This document shows positions 6,205 to 6,323 of a stretch of 6,323 nucleotides of DNA, piece after piece. Under the pieces are notes generated by a model, which made no database searches, was not told the origin of the DNA, and was given only the letters and a program-made list of their open reading frames with translations. How positions within the stretch are numbered: position 1 is the stretch's first letter; every line of letters begins with the position of its first letter. Both the position numbers and the translations under genes were made by a program. Source of the DNA: an uncultured Selenomonadales bacterium (lineage in GTDB: Bacteria; Bacillota; Negativicutes; Selenomonadales; Selenomonadaceae); assembly GCA_946403735.1 (NCBI GenBank), contig CAMJAZ010000105.1, positions 1 through 6,323 on the forward strand, written 5' to 3'.

Positions 6205-6272
6205 GGGGCTGTTGAATAAATAGGAATGAAAAAAAATGACGGTAAAAAGCGGCATTTCCCAGCGCTTGCTGA
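6205..6272. other. Noncoding tail with an insertion-sequence-end-like motif
   Basis: GGGGCTGTTGAATAAA (6205-6220) resembles the GGGCTGTTG-type termini of some transposable elements (for example IS1182-like ends) from memory; no second copy or transposase is in the window. CAGC (6260-6263) and GCTG (6268-6271) form a 4-bp stem around GCTT. A 16-codon frame starting ATGAAAAAAAAT near 6227 has no convincing ribosome site and is not called. This could be a MITE or IS fragment, or simply intergenic sequence. Confidence 0.25.
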
Positions 6273-6323
6273 GTAATTCGTAATTAGGAATGCGTAATGC
6301 GTAATGATTAATTCTTAATTCTT
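6273..6323. repeat. Degenerate 7-bp tandem repeat array running off the right edge
   Basis: Seven consecutive units stay in exact 7-bp register from 6273 to 6321: GTAATTC, GTAATTA, GGAATGC, GTAATGC, GTAATGA, TTAATTC and TTAATTC, and the next unit begins with TT at the edge. The consensus is roughly (G/T)TAAT(T/G)C. This resembles the short tandemly repeated repetitive (STRR) heptamers known from cyanobacteria. It is noncoding, and its full length is unknown because the window ends inside it. Confidence 0.75.

Noticed and set aside
6227..6277. Tiny frame ATGAAAAAAAAT... of 16 codons after secF
   Set aside because: The purine stretch TAGGA is almost adjacent to the ATG, too close for a normal ribosome site, and the product is too short to judge.
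6273..6323. CRISPR array
   Set aside because: Units are 7 bp with no spacers, so the array is a simple tandem repeat and not CRISPR.

Overview
This looks like part of a bacterial chromosome of moderately AT-rich composition, probably from a Bacillota lineage. The class III (Firmicutes-type) fructose-1,6-bisphosphatase, the separate rather than fused secD and secF, the strong Shine-Dalgarno sequences and the textbook sigma-70/sigma-A promoters all support this. A diderm Firmicute (Negativicutes-like) is my best guess, but that is inference: the window has no 16S gene or other phylogenetic marker.

Layout. (1) Positions 1-1658, minus strand: fbp, encoding class III fructose-1,6-bisphosphatase, open at the left edge so its C-terminus is missing. 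A near-perfect promoter (TTGACT, 17 bp, TATAAT) lies at 1700-1728, followed by a small palindrome at the expected transcription start. (2) Positions 1793-3835, minus strand: two tandem extended short-chain dehydrogenase/reductase (SDR) genes of the nucleotide-sugar epimerase/dehydratase type. They form a small operon closed by a clear intrinsic terminator at 1745-1778, and are probably used for surface-glycan sugar synthesis. (3) Positions 3836-4016: a divergent control region with a good secD promoter and a weaker candidate promoter for the SDR pair. (4) Positions 4017-6169, plus strand: secD and secF, translationally coupled by a one-base TAATG overlap. They encode the SecDF proton-driven accessory subunits of the Sec translocon. 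(5) Positions 6157-6323: a noncoding tail of degenerate 7-bp tandem repeats and an insertion-sequence-end-like motif. The repeats begin inside the last codons of secF and continue to the right edge of the window.

How the genes relate. fbp (gluconeogenesis) and secDF (protein export) are housekeeping genes with their own promoters. The SDR pair is a separate transcription unit between them and looks like an accessory glycan module. The most notable signal is an uninterrupted run of eight G (coding strand) inside the upstream SDR gene. A one-base change in either direction brings a stop within a few codons, which is what a phase-variable contingency locus would look like. The second most notable is the heptamer repeat array after secF. 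I see no clearly new multi-gene system here.
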